In this document: positions 47,221-56,348 of the stretch, piece by piece
Position numbering within the stretch: position 1 is the first letter of the stretch
How the letters are laid out: every line of letters starts with the position of its first letter
DNA from: Actinoplanes sp. SE50/110
GTDB taxonomy: Bacteria > Actinomycetota > Actinomycetes > Mycobacteriales > Micromonosporaceae
Assembly: GCF_900119315.1 (NCBI RefSeq)
Contig: NZ_LT827010.1
Location: 1,782,001 to 1,846,000, forward strand
Direction: 5' to 3'
DNA: 64,000 nt
Program-made: the position numbers and the translations under genes
The notes under the pieces: generated by a model
Database searches by the model: none
What the model was told of the DNA's origin: nothing
The model's input: the letters and a program-made list of their open reading frames with translations, nothing else

Positions 47221-48300
47221 TCAGGGCACCGGGCGGCCGCGCCAGGCCAGGCGGCCGGCCCGGCGCAGCCGGAAGGAGCGGGCGATCAGGTAGCCGAACA
47301 GGACGATGGAGACCGGATGGGCCAGCGTGCCGGGCAGGACGCGGCCGCCGGTGGCCCTGGCGGCGATCATCCGGCCGGTCACGCCGAGCAGGTAGCCGAG
47401 CACCGCCGGAAGCGGGGCGAAGGGCGCCAGCAGGGGTGGCACCACGTACAGCAGAATCAGCAGGAGCGTGACGGCGGTCGCGCCGGCCGCGGACCCCAAT
47501 GACGCCCACAGCGATTTGGCGTATCCGTCGGCGAGCTCGTCCCAGGACTCGTACATCCGGCAGGTGGCCAGGCCGGAACCGTCGGCCAGGGCGATCCGCC
47601 CGCCGGCCCGTTTGACCGCGCGGGCCAGCGCGATGTCCTCCAGGATCTCGCCGCGCACCGCGGCGTGGCCACCGGCTCGCCGGTAACCGGCCCGGTCCAG
47701 CACCAGCCACTGGCCACCGGCGGCGGCCAGCGACGGCCGCGCCGAGCGTTCCATCGCGCGCAGTGGCAGGAAACTCAGCCAGGACCACTGCAGCAGCGGC
47801 TGGACCAGCCGGCCGGCACCGACGATCTTCGGGTACGGGCTGAGCAGGTCCGCTCCGGCCCGGCGCAGCAGATCGACGGCCCCGGCCACCGCGTCCGGCG
47901 CGAGCACCACGTCGGCGTCGACGAAGACCAGCACGTCCACGTCCCCGGCCAGGTCGGCGAGCCGTTGGCAGGCGGCCGGTTTGCCGAGCCAGCCGGGCGG
48001 CGGCGGAGTGCCGGTGTGCAGCCGGACCCGGTCGCCGGCGACCGCCCGGACCACGTCCGCGGTGCCGTCGGTGGAGCCGTCGTCGAGCACGTGCACGGTG
48101 AGATCGGCGACGCCGCGCTGGGCGAGCAGGGCGCGCAGGCACGGGGTGACCCGGGTGGCCTCGTCGCGCAGCGGGAGCAGGACGGCGACCCGTTCGGTGC
48201 TGGTCGCCGCCCGGCGCGGGCGGCGCAGCAGCAGCGCGTTGACGGCGGTGTGTGCGGTGATCAGCAGCAGCGGCGGCAGGATCAGCCAGGCGACGATCAT
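47221..48300 (-). CDS. Family 2 glycosyltransferase of the carotenoid operon
   Basis: 359 residues from ATG 48300. GT-A fold with VHVLDDGSTDGT and the metal-binding FVDADVVLAP (about 128-137). Acidic acceptor-site segment GEILEDIALARAVKRAGG. An N-terminal helix and about three C-terminal helices place it in the membrane, as for CruC-type carotenoid glycosyltransferases. It would add a sugar to the tertiary hydroxyl made by the CruF-like protein. The start overlaps the CruF-like stop (ATGA). Confidence 0.82.
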   Translation of the reverse strand: MIVAWLILPPLLLITAHTAVNALLLRRPRRAATSTERVAVLLPLRDEATRVTPCLRALLAQRGVADLTVHVLDDGSTDGTADVVRAVAGDRVRLHTGTPPPPGWLGKPAACQRLADLAGDVDVLVFVDADVVLAPDAVAGAVDLLRRAGADLLSPYPKIVGAGRLVQPLLQWSWLSFLPLRAMERSARPSLAAAGGQWLVLDRAGYRRAGGHAAVRGEILEDIALARAVKRAGGRIALADGSGLATCRMYESWDELADGYAKSLWASLGSAAGATAVTLLLILLYVVPPLLAPFAPLPAVLGYLLGVTGRMIAARATGGRVLPGTLAHPVSIVLFGYLIARSFRLRRAGRLAWRGRPVP

Positions 48301-49052
48301 GCGGGTGCGCGCAGCCGGGCGAGCAGCGGGAGGACCGCGGCGCCCATGATCAGCGCGCCCCACGCCGCGGACGCCGGCAGCGACAGGAAGACGGCGTGGG
48401 CGAGCACCGACGAGGCGTACGTCCAGATCCACAGGGCGAGCGCCGGCCGGTCGGCGGACAGCGGCCGGTCGGCGGCCCGGCCGGCGACGGCGGCCAGCGC
48501 GGTCATCAGCAGCAGCGCGAAGCCGAGCCAGCCCAGGTAGTTGCCGAGCGGCACACCGGGCACGCCGGGCAGCGCGGGCACCGGGTGCCGCCACCGCCAG
48601 TAGTCCTCGGCGACCATCTGCGGGTCGAGGAAGACGTCCCAGGCGGCCAGGCCGGCCCCGGCGACCAGGATCCGGGGGAGCCGCCGCCGGGTCACCCGCA
48701 GCGCGGCGAGCCAGGCCGGCCAGGCCATCCAGGTCCAGGCCAGCGGGATGATCAGCGGTACGCCGAGCAGGCGCGGACCGAGACGCCCGGAGTACTCGTA
48801 GGAACCGAACGGGAAACCGGTGGCCACCCCGATCGCCTCCACCGCGAACCCGCCCAGGGTGGCGGTCGACAGCAGCGCCGTGAGCGCCCGGGGGCCCCGG
48901 GTGAGCAGCGCGTGGCTCAGCGAGAACGCGACGCCGAGCAGCACGGTGAGCACGGTCAGCCCGGCCCGGGTGTCACCCTCGGTGAGCGGATAGCAGATCT
49001 GGGCGAGCACGAGCGCCCCGAGCAGGCCCCAGGGCAGATGACGGGGAGACAC
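48297..49052 (-). CDS. CruF-like carotenoid 1',2'-hydratase
   Basis: 251 residues, seven or eight membrane helices. Family blocks GFAVEAIGVATGFPFGSYEY and WMAWPAWLAA, AAWDVFLDPQMVAEDYW match the DUF422/CruF carotenoid biosynthesis proteins that add water to the psi end group of gamma-carotene or lycopene-type chains, giving a 1'-hydroxy carotenoid. With a one-ring lycopene cyclase product this suggests glycosylated monocyclic carotenoids. Gap to the GNAT gene is 3 bp. Confidence 0.82.
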   Translation of the reverse strand: MSPRHLPWGLLGALVLAQICYPLTEGDTRAGLTVLTVLLGVAFSLSHALLTRGPRALTALLSTATLGGFAVEAIGVATGFPFGSYEYSGRLGPRLLGVPLIIPLAWTWMAWPAWLAALRVTRRRLPRILVAGAGLAAWDVFLDPQMVAEDYWRWRHPVPALPGVPGVPLGNYLGWLGFALLLMTALAAVAGRAADRPLSADRPALALWIWTYASSVLAHAVFLSLPASAAWGALIMGAAVLPLLARLRAPA

Positions 49053-49055
49053 CGG

Positions 49056-49634
49056 TCAGGCGCCGGCGATGCCCGGTGCGTCCTCGAGCGGACGCTCGGC
49101 CAGCGGCAGCTCGCGGCCGAGGACCGCGAAGGCCCGCTCGTCACCCGGGAAGTAGAAGTGCCGCAGCACGTCGGCGAAGCCGTACCGCCGGTACAGCCGC
49201 CAGGCGCGGGACGCCTGCTCGTCGGCCTCCGGAGTGGACAGCAGCACGGTGCGGCCTTTGGCCATGGCCAGCAGCGCGCGCAGCTGCCGGGCGCCCACCC
49301 CGTGGCCCTGCGCGGCCGGGCGCACGTGCAGCTCGACCACCTCGAAGCAGTCGGTCAGCCACTGCCGGCGGTCGTCCTCGCCGAGAGCGAACCGGACCTG
49401 GTCGTGCCACCACTGGCCGGCGGCGGAGGTGTAGCCGTATCCGAAGCCCATCAGCCGGCCCTCGGTGGTCAGCGTGGCCACCGCCCGGAACCCGGGCCGG
49501 CGCACGTGCGACCCGATGTATCCCCGGCGGGTCTGCAGCAGCTCCTGGCGGTAGCCCATCGCCTCGCCGTAGACCCCGACCACGTCGTCGAGCCGCCGCA
49601 GCAGGTCGTCCGGCTGCCACGCCACAAGCCTCAT
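49056..49634 (-). CDS. GNAT acetyltransferase inside the carotenoid operon
   Basis: 192 residues. The N-acetyltransferase core shows VVELHVRPAAQGHGVGARQL, the acetyl-CoA pyrophosphate loop (QGHGVG), and RAWRLYRRYGF, a typical C-terminal motif. ATGA overlaps join it to the CrtA-like gene before it, and 3 bp separate it from the CruF-like gene after it. An acylating role on the carotenoid sugar would be new for a GNAT fold. It might instead modify a protein or amine unrelated to pigment. Substrate unknown. Confidence 0.75.
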   Translation of the reverse strand: MRLVAWQPDDLLRRLDDVVGVYGEAMGYRQELLQTRRGYIGSHVRRPGFRAVATLTTEGRLMGFGYGYTSAAGQWWHDQVRFALGEDDRRQWLTDCFEVVELHVRPAAQGHGVGARQLRALLAMAKGRTVLLSTPEADEQASRAWRLYRRYGFADVLRHFYFPGDERAFAVLGRELPLAERPLEDAPGIAGA

Positions 49635-50305
49635 GCTTCCGCCCGTTCCCCTTCGTCGGCGGTCCAGCCCAGCACGGACCGGTCACCGCTGATCCCGAGC
49701 ACCGCGAACCGGGCGAACAACTCCTCGGCGTACCAGCGGTCGGCCGGGGTCCGGGCGATCGCCGCGCGATGCTCCGGCTGACGGTACGCGAACGCGACGA
49801 GATCCGCCGCGTCCCGCCACACGGTGACGGTGCCCTGCCAGCCGATCGGCGCCTCGCCGACGCCGAACCGGGCGAGCAGCCCGGGCGCCCGGTGCACCTC
49901 GCGCACCACCGCCGGGACCGCCCGCCAGAAGGTCAGCGCGCGAGCCGGCCGCAGCCGGGCCCGGGTGAGCGCGAGCACCGGACCGTCCGGGCGGCGGCCG
50001 GTGGGCTCGAACGGGGTACGGCCGGCCCAGGTGCCCCGGCTGATCAGTGGCTCCAGATCGATCCGGGCGCCGTTGACGGCGATCCGCTCCCAGACGGGGA
50101 AACGTACCGGCGCATCACTGACCGTGATCGCCGCCCACCGGGTGAGATCGGTGTCGCCGGGACCGAAGCCGGTGCCGGTGCCGGTGCCGAGGAACTTGCC
50201 GAACCGCAGACCGGCCAGATGGCGCCGCGCGAAGGCCATGCGCAGCATGGCCGAGCCGACGGCGCTGCGCGGCACCCGCCAGACGTGCAGGGCGACGTGC
50301 GTCAT
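49631..50305 (-). CDS. CrtA-like spheroidene-monooxygenase family protein
   Basis: 224 residues from ATG 50305. RFGKFLGTGTGTGFGPGDTDL and TRWAAITVSD agree with spheroidene monooxygenase (CrtA), a haem-linked enzyme that adds a keto group at C-2 of acyclic carotenoids in purple bacteria. Actinobacterial copies are less studied. Placement among CruF, glycosyltransferase and desaturase genes supports a carotenoid ketolase or hydroxylase role. ATGA overlaps at both ends. Confidence 0.72.
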   Translation of the reverse strand: MTHVALHVWRVPRSAVGSAMLRMAFARRHLAGLRFGKFLGTGTGTGFGPGDTDLTRWAAITVSDAPVRFPVWERIAVNGARIDLEPLISRGTWAGRTPFEPTGRRPDGPVLALTRARLRPARALTFWRAVPAVVREVHRAPGLLARFGVGEAPIGWQGTVTVWRDAADLVAFAYRQPEHRAAIARTPADRWYAEELFARFAVLGISGDRSVLGWTADEGERAEA

Positions 50306-51117
50306 CCGGCGAGGCCGGTCGCGGTCAGGCTGGCGTCCCACAACTCGGCGGCCAGCCGCGGGTCGCGGGCGTGCGCGGCCGGCCGGGTCACCTGACGCTT
50401 GACGTAGTAGGCGCCGTTCTCCAGCTCCCCGGCCGGGGTGGTGCACAGCCAGGTCAGCAGCTCGCCGGCGGCCTCCGGGGTGACCAGGCCGGGCGCGTAC
50501 CGGTAGAACAGCCGGATCAGCCGGCCCTCCCCGAAGTTGGTGCGCACCACACCGGGGTGGAACGAGACGCTGCACACGTCCGGCCAGCGGCGGGCGGCCT
50601 CGGCGGCGAACAGGATGTTGGCCGCCTTGCTCGCCCCGTAGGAGCGCCACGGACTGTACGACTTCGGGTCGTCGGTGAACCGGGTGCCGGGCCGGCCCTG
50701 CACGTGTGCCGCCGAGGCGGTGTTCACCACCCGGCCCCCGGTCAGCCGCTCCCGCAGCAGGTGGGTGAGCAGGAACGGGGCCAGGTGGTTGCCCTGGATG
50801 GTGGCCTCGTGGCCGTCCACCGTCTGCCGGGGCCGCTTGATGATCCCGCCGGCGTTGTTGGCCAGCACGTCGATCCGGGGCAGCTCGGCCAGCAGCCCGG
50901 CGGCGAGCTCCCGCACGTCGTCGAGCCGTTCGAAGTCGGCCCGGAAGTGCCGGGGCGCGCGGCCGCCGCCGGCCTCCCGGACCCGCTGCACGGCCGCGTC
51001 GAGCCGGCCCGGGTCGCGGCCGACCAGCACCACCTCGTCACCGCGGGCGGCGAGCTGCTCGGCGGCGGCCAGCCCGACCCCGGAGCTGGCCCCGGTGATC
51101 ACGATGGTCTGTGTCAT
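50302..51117 (-). CDS. Short-chain dehydrogenase (retinol-dehydrogenase type)
   Basis: 271 residues. Rossmann motif TGASSGVGLAAAEQ (TGxxxGxG), NNAG in VLANNAGGIIK, and catalytic Tyr/Lys in SYGASKAAN (YxxxK), with a Ser in VNTASAAH. Retinol-dehydrogenase-like SDRs oxidise or reduce alcohols of isoprenoids and other lipids. As the first gene of the operon it could act on a carotenoid or on an apocarotenoid. The promoter should lie in the 73-bp gap shared with the divergent permease. Confidence 0.83.
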   Translation of the reverse strand: MTQTIVITGASSGVGLAAAEQLAARGDEVVLVGRDPGRLDAAVQRVREAGGGRAPRHFRADFERLDDVRELAAGLLAELPRIDVLANNAGGIIKRPRQTVDGHEATIQGNHLAPFLLTHLLRERLTGGRVVNTASAAHVQGRPGTRFTDDPKSYSPWRSYGASKAANILFAAEAARRWPDVCSVSFHPGVVRTNFGEGRLIRLFYRYAPGLVTPEAAGELLTWLCTTPAGELENGAYYVKRQVTRPAAHARDPRLAAELWDASLTATGLAG

Positions 51118-51190
51118 GACGCCTCCTGGACGCGGACTGTCGTATCCCTAGTGCATCCTGACATCTGCACGTGACGAGGAAGAGGGTGGC

Positions 51191-53140
51191 ATGAGCACCG
51201 AGATCAACGTTCCGGCGGTGGTGGCGCCGGTTCGCGAGCGGATGTCCCAGCGGCCCCTGTCGAAATGGCTGCTGGCCCACCGGGTGCAGCCGGTCGGCCC
51301 GGAGTCGGAGAATCCGGCCCACGAGCAGGCCTGGTGGAAGGTGATGTGCCTGACCGGTGTGGACTACTTCTCCACGCTGTCCTACCTGCCGGCGATCGCG
51401 GCGCTGGCGGCCGGCGCGCTGTCCCCGTTGGCCACCCTGTTGATCGTGGCGCTGACCCTGCTCGGCATGCTGCCGATGTATCGGCGGGTCGCCCGGGAGA
51501 GCCCGCACGGGCAGGGCTCGGTGGCGATGTTGGAGCACCTGCTGCCGTTCTGGCGCGGCAAGATCTTCGTGCTGGTGCTGCTCGGCTTCGTCTGCACGTC
51601 GTGGATCATCACGATCACGCTGTCCGCGGCCGACGCCACCGTGCACATGTCGGAGAACCCCAATCTCCCGTCCGCCCTGCACGGCCACCAGGTGCTGATC
51701 ACCGTGGTGCTGCTGCTGATCCTCGGTTTCGTCTTCCTGCTCGGCTTCAGCGAGGCGGTCGGCGTCGCGATCCCGCTGGTCGCGATCTTCCTGCTGCTCA
51801 ACGCGGTGATCACGGCGGTCGGCCTGGCCGACGTGTTCGGCACCCCGGGCGCGCTGTCCGCGTGGACCGACCGGCTGACCGAGCACGGCAGCGGCTTCTT
51901 CGACGTCCTCGGCCCGGCGGTCCTCGCCTTTCCGGCGCTGGTGCTCGGGCTCTCCGGCTTCGAGACCGGGGTCAGCATGATGCCGCTGATCAAGGCGGCG
52001 GACGGGGAGGCGCGGGTCCGCAACACCCGCAAGCTGCTCACCACCGCCGCCGCGATCATGAGCGTCTACCTGATCGCGACCAGCTTCGTCACCACGGTGC
52101 TGATCCCGCAGAAGGAGTTCGAGGCCGGCGGCCAGGCCAACGGCCGGGCCCTGGCGTATCTCGCGCATCTGAAACTCGGCGAGGTCTTCGGCACCGTCTA
52201 CGACATCAGCAGCATCCTGATCCTCTGGTTCGCCGGCGCCTCGGCGATGGCCGGCCTGATCAACATCGTGCCGCGCTACCTGCCCGGCTACGGCATGGCG
52301 CCGGAGTGGGGCCGCGCGGTCCGGCCGGTGGTCCTGGTCTACACGGTGATCAGCATCGGCATCACGATCGCCTTCGGCGCCGACGTCAACGCGCAGGCCG
52401 GGGCGTACGCGACCGGCATCCTGGCGATGATGGTCTCCGGCGCGGTCGCGGTGACCATCTCGGCCTTCCGCGCCCGGCACCGCGGCGCCACCATCGGCTT
52501 CGGCGTGCTCACCCTGGTGCTGCTCTACGCGCTGGCCGACAACATCATCGAGAAACCGGACGGCATCGCGATCTCCGCGGTCTTCATCGCCGGGATCATC
52601 CTGGTCTCGCTGATCTCCCGGGTCACCCGGACCACCGAGCTGCGCGCCGAGCGGATCGAATTCGACGAGCCGGCCCGGCGCTTCATCGCCGACTCGATCA
52701 GGCACGACGGCGAGCTGAACATCGTGGCCAACCAGCGTCAGGACGGCGACGAGGCGGAGTACGCGGTGAAAGAGGGCGAGCAGCGCGGGATGAACCCGGT
52801 GCCCGGCCGGGCCGACATCCTCTTCCTGGAGGTCGACGTGGTCGACCCGTCCGAGTTCAGCGAGGTCCTGGCGGTGCACGGGATCGAGGTCGGGTCGCAC
52901 CGGATCCTGCGGGTGCAGAGCCCGGCCGTGCCCAACGCGATCGCGGCGGTGCTGCTCGCGCTCCGCGACGCGACCGGGGTGCGGCCGCACTGCTACTTCG
53001 AGTGGGCCGAGGGCAGCCCGCTCGGCCACCTGTTCCGCTATCTGCTGTTCGGGCGCGGCGACACCGCGCCGGTGGTGCGGGAGATCCTGCGCCAGACCGA
53101 GGCGTCTCCCGACAAGCGGCCGCGGGTCCATGTCGGCTGA
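51191..53140 (+). CDS. APC family amino acid permease with C-terminal extension
   Basis: 649 residues, twelve or so membrane helices in the first 480 ([20 protein letters not shown] to LISRVTRT). The long soluble tail (about 490-649, [20 protein letters not shown]) is typical of a group of actinobacterial APC permeases annotated as amino acid or potassium-coupled transporters. AGGAAGAGGGTGG precedes ATG 51191. It is divergent from the carotenoid operon, probably without functional link. Substrate not assigned. Confidence 0.82.
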   Translation: MSTEINVPAVVAPVRERMSQRPLSKWLLAHRVQPVGPESENPAHEQAWWKVMCLTGVDYFSTLSYLPAIAALAAGALSPLATLLIVALTLLGMLPMYRRVARESPHGQGSVAMLEHLLPFWRGKIFVLVLLGFVCTSWIITITLSAADATVHMSENPNLPSALHGHQVLITVVLLLILGFVFLLGFSEAVGVAIPLVAIFLLLNAVITAVGLADVFGTPGALSAWTDRLTEHGSGFFDVLGPAVLAFPALVLGLSGFETGVSMMPLIKAADGEARVRNTRKLLTTAAAIMSVYLIATSFVTTVLIPQKEFEAGGQANGRALAYLAHLKLGEVFGTVYDISSILILWFAGASAMAGLINIVPRYLPGYGMAPEWGRAVRPVVLVYTVISIGITIAFGADVNAQAGAYATGILAMMVSGAVAVTISAFRARHRGATIGFGVLTLVLLYALADNIIEKPDGIAISAVFIAGIILVSLISRVTRTTELRAERIEFDEPARRFIADSIRHDGELNIVANQRQDGDEAEYAVKEGEQRGMNPVPGRADILFLEVDVVDPSEFSEVLAVHGIEVGSHRILRVQSPAVPNAIAAVLLALRDATGVRPHCYFEWAEGSPLGHLFRYLLFGRGDTAPVVREILRQTEASPDKRPRVHVG

Positions 53141-53210
53141 GAGACGATCAGCGGGTACGCCGTGAGCCCACCCGCCACGCCGCAGACCTCCGCCGGTCCG
53201 CCGCCGTGGG

Positions 53211-54434
53211 TTACGCCGCCGCCGTGGGTTCTGCCGCCGCCGTGGGTTCTGCCGTCGCGGGCGTCGGTTCCCGGCCGGCCGTCGCGCGCAACGGGCCGGC
53301 CAGCGCCAGGGTGACCGCGACCGAGGCGCCGGCCATCCCGCTGATCGCGACGGCCGGTGAGCTCAGCTCGGCCAGCGTGCCGGCCAGCGCGGCGCCGACC
53401 GCCTGCATGGTGAGCATCCCCGAGGCGTGCAGGCCGAGTGCCTGACCCCGGTGCTCGGCCGGGGTCAGCTCGACCAGACGCTCCTGCAACAGCAGCGTCG
53501 AGCAGTAGCCGACCGCCGCCACCGCGGCCAGCACCACCGCGACCGGCAGCGCCGGATGCAGCAGGAACGGCAGGTACGGCACGGCCAGCAGCAGTCGCAG
53601 AAACGGCGCGAGGCGACGCCGCCACACCGGCGGCAGCAGGCGACCGGCCAGCACGTCGCCGGCCAGCATGCCCAGCGCCGAGGCCGCCAGCAGCAGCCCG
53701 GCCCCGGCCGGCGCATACGGCACGAACATCGCCTCGCAGCCGACGATCAGGCCGTTCGGGACCCACAGGCCCAAAAAGATCGGACGTACGCCGGAAATCG
53801 CCCACAACCGCGCGTTGACCCGCATCGTCGCCGCGACCGACAACCGGCCCGGGTCGCGCGCAGCGCGGCGGGCCAGACCCACCCGGGCCAGCCCGGCCGC
53901 CACCAGGTGCAGGGCCGCCGCCGCCAGCAGGGTCCGGTCCGGCGACAGCACGGCCACCAGCGCGCCGCCGGCCGCGAATCCGGCGATCTGCGTCACCCCG
54001 ACCGAGACGTTCAGCATCGACCGGCCCAGCAGGTATCCGCCCGCCGGCAGCAGATCGTTGAGCAGGCCGTTGCGGACCCCGCCGCCCACCGAGGCGACCA
54101 GGCCCGTCGCGAGCAGCACCCCGAACAGCGCCGGCACCGGCAGGTCCGGCACGCTCAACACCGCGGTCAGCAGACCGGTCAGCGCGGCCACCCCGGTCAG
54201 CGCGGCCCGCGGCGGCCACCGGTCGGCGGCCGACATCAGCAGCGTCGCGCCGGCCAGTTGCGCCAGCGACGGACCGAACATGCTCAGCGCCGCGAGCAGC
54301 GGCGAACCGGTGCGGTCCCAGACCCCGGTGGCCAGGGCCAGCCCGGCCACCGTGACCGCGGCGTTCTGCAGACACGAGGTGACGAACAGCGGGGCGAAAC
54401 CGGGCACGCGGAACAACTGGCGATAGGTGCGCAT
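53211..54434 (-). CDS. MFS exporter paired with an ArsR-type regulator
   Basis: 407 residues, about twelve helices, of the small MFS type with DUF-like exporters (MRTYRQLFRVPGFAPLFVTS). The C-terminus ends in the repeat EPTAAAEPTAAA, coded by a short tandem duplication near 53212-53250. Divergent from the ArsR-like gene and most likely controlled by it through the palindrome at 54476-54493. Substrate unknown. Confidence 0.83.
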   Translation of the reverse strand: MRTYRQLFRVPGFAPLFVTSCLQNAAVTVAGLALATGVWDRTGSPLLAALSMFGPSLAQLAGATLLMSAADRWPPRAALTGVAALTGLLTAVLSVPDLPVPALFGVLLATGLVASVGGGVRNGLLNDLLPAGGYLLGRSMLNVSVGVTQIAGFAAGGALVAVLSPDRTLLAAAALHLVAAGLARVGLARRAARDPGRLSVAATMRVNARLWAISGVRPIFLGLWVPNGLIVGCEAMFVPYAPAGAGLLLAASALGMLAGDVLAGRLLPPVWRRRLAPFLRLLLAVPYLPFLLHPALPVAVVLAAVAAVGYCSTLLLQERLVELTPAEHRGQALGLHASGMLTMQAVGAALAGTLAELSSPAVAISGMAGASVAVTLALAGPLRATAGREPTPATAEPTAAAEPTAAA

Positions 54435-54475
54435 GGTTCGTCAGTCTTCGGGCCGGTCCCGCCCGGCCGTTAATG

Positions 54476-54493
54476 TTTCGCACAGCGGCGAAA
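54476..54493. promoter_or_regulatory. Palindromic operator ahead of the ArsR-type gene
   Basis: TTTCGC-ACAGCG-GCGAAA is a perfect 6-bp-arm palindrome, 11 bp before GTG 54505 and 41 bp before the MFS start. It is in the right place for a shared repressor site. Confidence 0.6.
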
Positions 54494-54504
54494 GGTGGAC
54501 CCGG

Positions 54505-55563
54505 GTGGGCTGGTGGCAGATCGACGCCGACACCCTGGCCGGCAGCCGGTTCGTGCTGTCGCCGCTGGCCGAGACGACCGCCGGGCTGATGCGGCTGCGC
54601 TGGGACAGCGCGGAGCACCCGGCCGACCGGCCCTGGCTGCGCGCCCACCGGCCCGCCTACCGGGCCCGGCTGGCCGCCGACCCGATCACCGCGCGGCTGG
54701 TGGACGCGGCGCTGCGGCCGCACTGGATCGCCGACTTCATGGCGCCGCCGCCCGAGATCGCGGAGCGGTCGTTCGCGGCGGAGGTGGCGGTGATCCGGGC
54801 CACCGTGCCGGCGGCGGCCCGGCAGCACATCGCGGAGGGATTGGCCGGTGGGCTGCCGGTTGGGCTTGGCCGGGAGGATCCGGGGGTGCGTGCCTCGGCC
54901 GGGCTTGACCGGGAGGATTCCGGTACGCGCAGCCTGGCCGGCTTGCCGGCTGAGCTTGACCGGGACGACCTCGGCGAGCGGATGGCCGGGCTGCTGACCT
55001 GGCTCTGGCAGACGGCGATCGCGCCGGACTGGCCCCGTCGCCGGCGGATCCTGGAAGCCGACGTGCTGGCCCGGACCCGGCAGCTCACCCAGGGCGGCTG
55101 GCAGGCCGCGCTGAACGGGATGCGCGACGGGATGCGGTGGCTGGGCGGCGGGCGGCTGCAGATCAACGCGTACGACTATCCGCCCCGCGACATCTCCGGG
55201 GCGCAGCTGCTCTTCGTGCCGACCACGCTGGGCCGCGGATGGGCGGCCTGGGAGAATCCGGATCCGACCCGGTACGCGCTGATCTATCGGGCGTCGGGCG
55301 TGCTGGCCGAGCCGGGACGGGCGGCGCCGGGGGCGCTGGAACGGCTGCTCGGGGCCGGGCGGGCCGGGGTGCTGGTGGCGCTGGCGCAGCCGAAGAGCAC
55401 CAGCCAGCTGGTGGCGATCACCGGGCTGGGGCTGGGGTCGGTGGGGCGGCATCTGAGGGTGCTGCTGGAGGCGGGGCTGGTGATGCGGCGGCGGGCGGGG
55501 CGGAGCGTGCTCTACACCCGCACTCCGGCGGGGGAGAGTGTCGTGCGGGCGGCCTCGGTCTGA
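54505..55563 (+). CDS. DUF5937/ArsR-family transcriptional regulator
   Basis: 352 residues from GTG 54505 (VGWWQIDADTLAGSRFVLSP), preceded by AAAGGTGG. A large N-terminal domain of the DUF5937 type is followed by a C-terminal winged helix-turn-helix (about 285-350: STSQLVAITGLGLGSVGRHL, then LLEAGLVMRRRAGRSVLYT). Residues about 110-155 hold an imperfect internal repeat (GREDPGVRASAGLDREDSGT). The effector is unknown. It probably represses the divergent MFS pump. Confidence 0.8.
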   Translation: MGWWQIDADTLAGSRFVLSPLAETTAGLMRLRWDSAEHPADRPWLRAHRPAYRARLAADPITARLVDAALRPHWIADFMAPPPEIAERSFAAEVAVIRATVPAAARQHIAEGLAGGLPVGLGREDPGVRASAGLDREDSGTRSLAGLPAELDRDDLGERMAGLLTWLWQTAIAPDWPRRRRILEADVLARTRQLTQGGWQAALNGMRDGMRWLGGGRLQINAYDYPPRDISGAQLLFVPTTLGRGWAAWENPDPTRYALIYRASGVLAEPGRAAPGALERLLGAGRAGVLVALAQPKSTSQLVAITGLGLGSVGRHLRVLLEAGLVMRRRAGRSVLYTRTPAGESVVRAASV

Positions 55564-55572
55564 TCGTTCCGC

Positions 55573-55796
55573 TTCTTTCCAGCCGCCCGCGCCCGCCTGC
55601 CCGCGCCCGCCTGCCCGCGCCCGCCCGCCCGCGCCCGCCCGCCCGCGCCCGCCCGCCCGCGCCTGCTGCCGCCCGCGCTCGCCCGCCCGCGCCTGCTGCC
55701 GCCCGCGCTCGCCCGCCCGCGCCTGCTGCCGCGCGCGCCCGCTGCCGCGCGCGCCCGCTGCCGCCCGCGCTCGCCCGCCCGCGCCCGCATCCAGTT
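55573..55796. repeat. GC-rich minisatellite
   Basis: After a run of short CCCGC units there are three 30-bp copies at 55651-55680, 55681-55710 and 55711-55740, then two 16-bp copies (GCTGCCGCGCGCGCCC type) to 55772 and a degenerate tail. No coding role. This and the rest of 55564-56348 hold no recognisable gene. Confidence 0.85.
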
Positions 55797-55926
55797 GCTT
55801 GCGGCCTCGGTGTTTGCCGTCGATTGCCGGCTGCCGTTTCCGGTGGATCGCGTCTCCGCTCGGCCGGTTCGGTGTCGATCATCTGTTCGAAAAAGTGGGT
55901 GGCGTGGCGCTCTGAAGGTTGCGGTT

Positions 55927-55949
55927 TTGTCGTAGGCGGGTGTTAGTCT
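55927..55949 (+). promoter_or_regulatory. RecA-NDp/PafBC-type DNA-damage promoter
   Basis: TTGTCGTAG, 8 bp, TAGTCT matches every strongly conserved position of the actinobacterial RecA-independent damage motif tTGTCRgtg-N8-TAnnnT; only two or three weak positions of the first block (gtg to tag) differ. This motif drives PafBC-dependent damage genes in mycobacteria. Confidence 0.65.
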
Positions 55950-55959
55950 CTGATGTAGT

Positions 55960-55975
55960 TAGAACGGATGTTCGA
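55960..55975 (+). promoter_or_regulatory. LexA-type SOS box
   Basis: TAGAACGGATGTTCGA differs from the actinobacterial consensus TCGAAC-N4-GTTCGA at one position. It lies 10 bp after the PafBC-type -10. The next gene on the plus strand starts at 56349, with a leader of about 390 nt. Confidence 0.75.
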
Positions 55976-56348
55976 AAGAGCGTTCGATCTGACCCTGGGA
56001 GTGCGTTTCGCGGCGTGACTTCCGGGCGCGGCACCCGCGAAGTGCCGCATGCGTGGTCCGGGCATTCGCGGGTTCGGGCCTCGCGACAAGGCAGGCCGCC
56101 GTTCACTGCCCCCGACCCCCGGTGGTGGGCGGCGGACCCGCCGGCGGTGACCGGCCGGGTGTGGTGTGGGGAAGCTTCACATCCGGCCGGTCCGCAGCCG
56201 GGGCTCCTACTGCCCGTGGGGCCCCGGCACCCCGGCCGTAGGGCCACTCCCGGCAGGGGGTGGTCACGGCCAGGTCCGTTGCGTCTTCCTCCGCGGCGGT
56301 CCGGTTCGGCCAGCATGTCGGATGCGGAACAGGCGAGGAGGAACGACC

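Noticed and set aside
51038..53131. 697-codon minus-strand frame opposite the APC permease
   Set aside because: His/Asp/Arg/Gln-rich shadow of a normal membrane protein gene.
56053..56348. Upstream in-frame start of the HEPN gene at 56166
   Set aside because: The extra 61 residues resemble no family member, and ATG 56349 has a strong ribosome-binding site.
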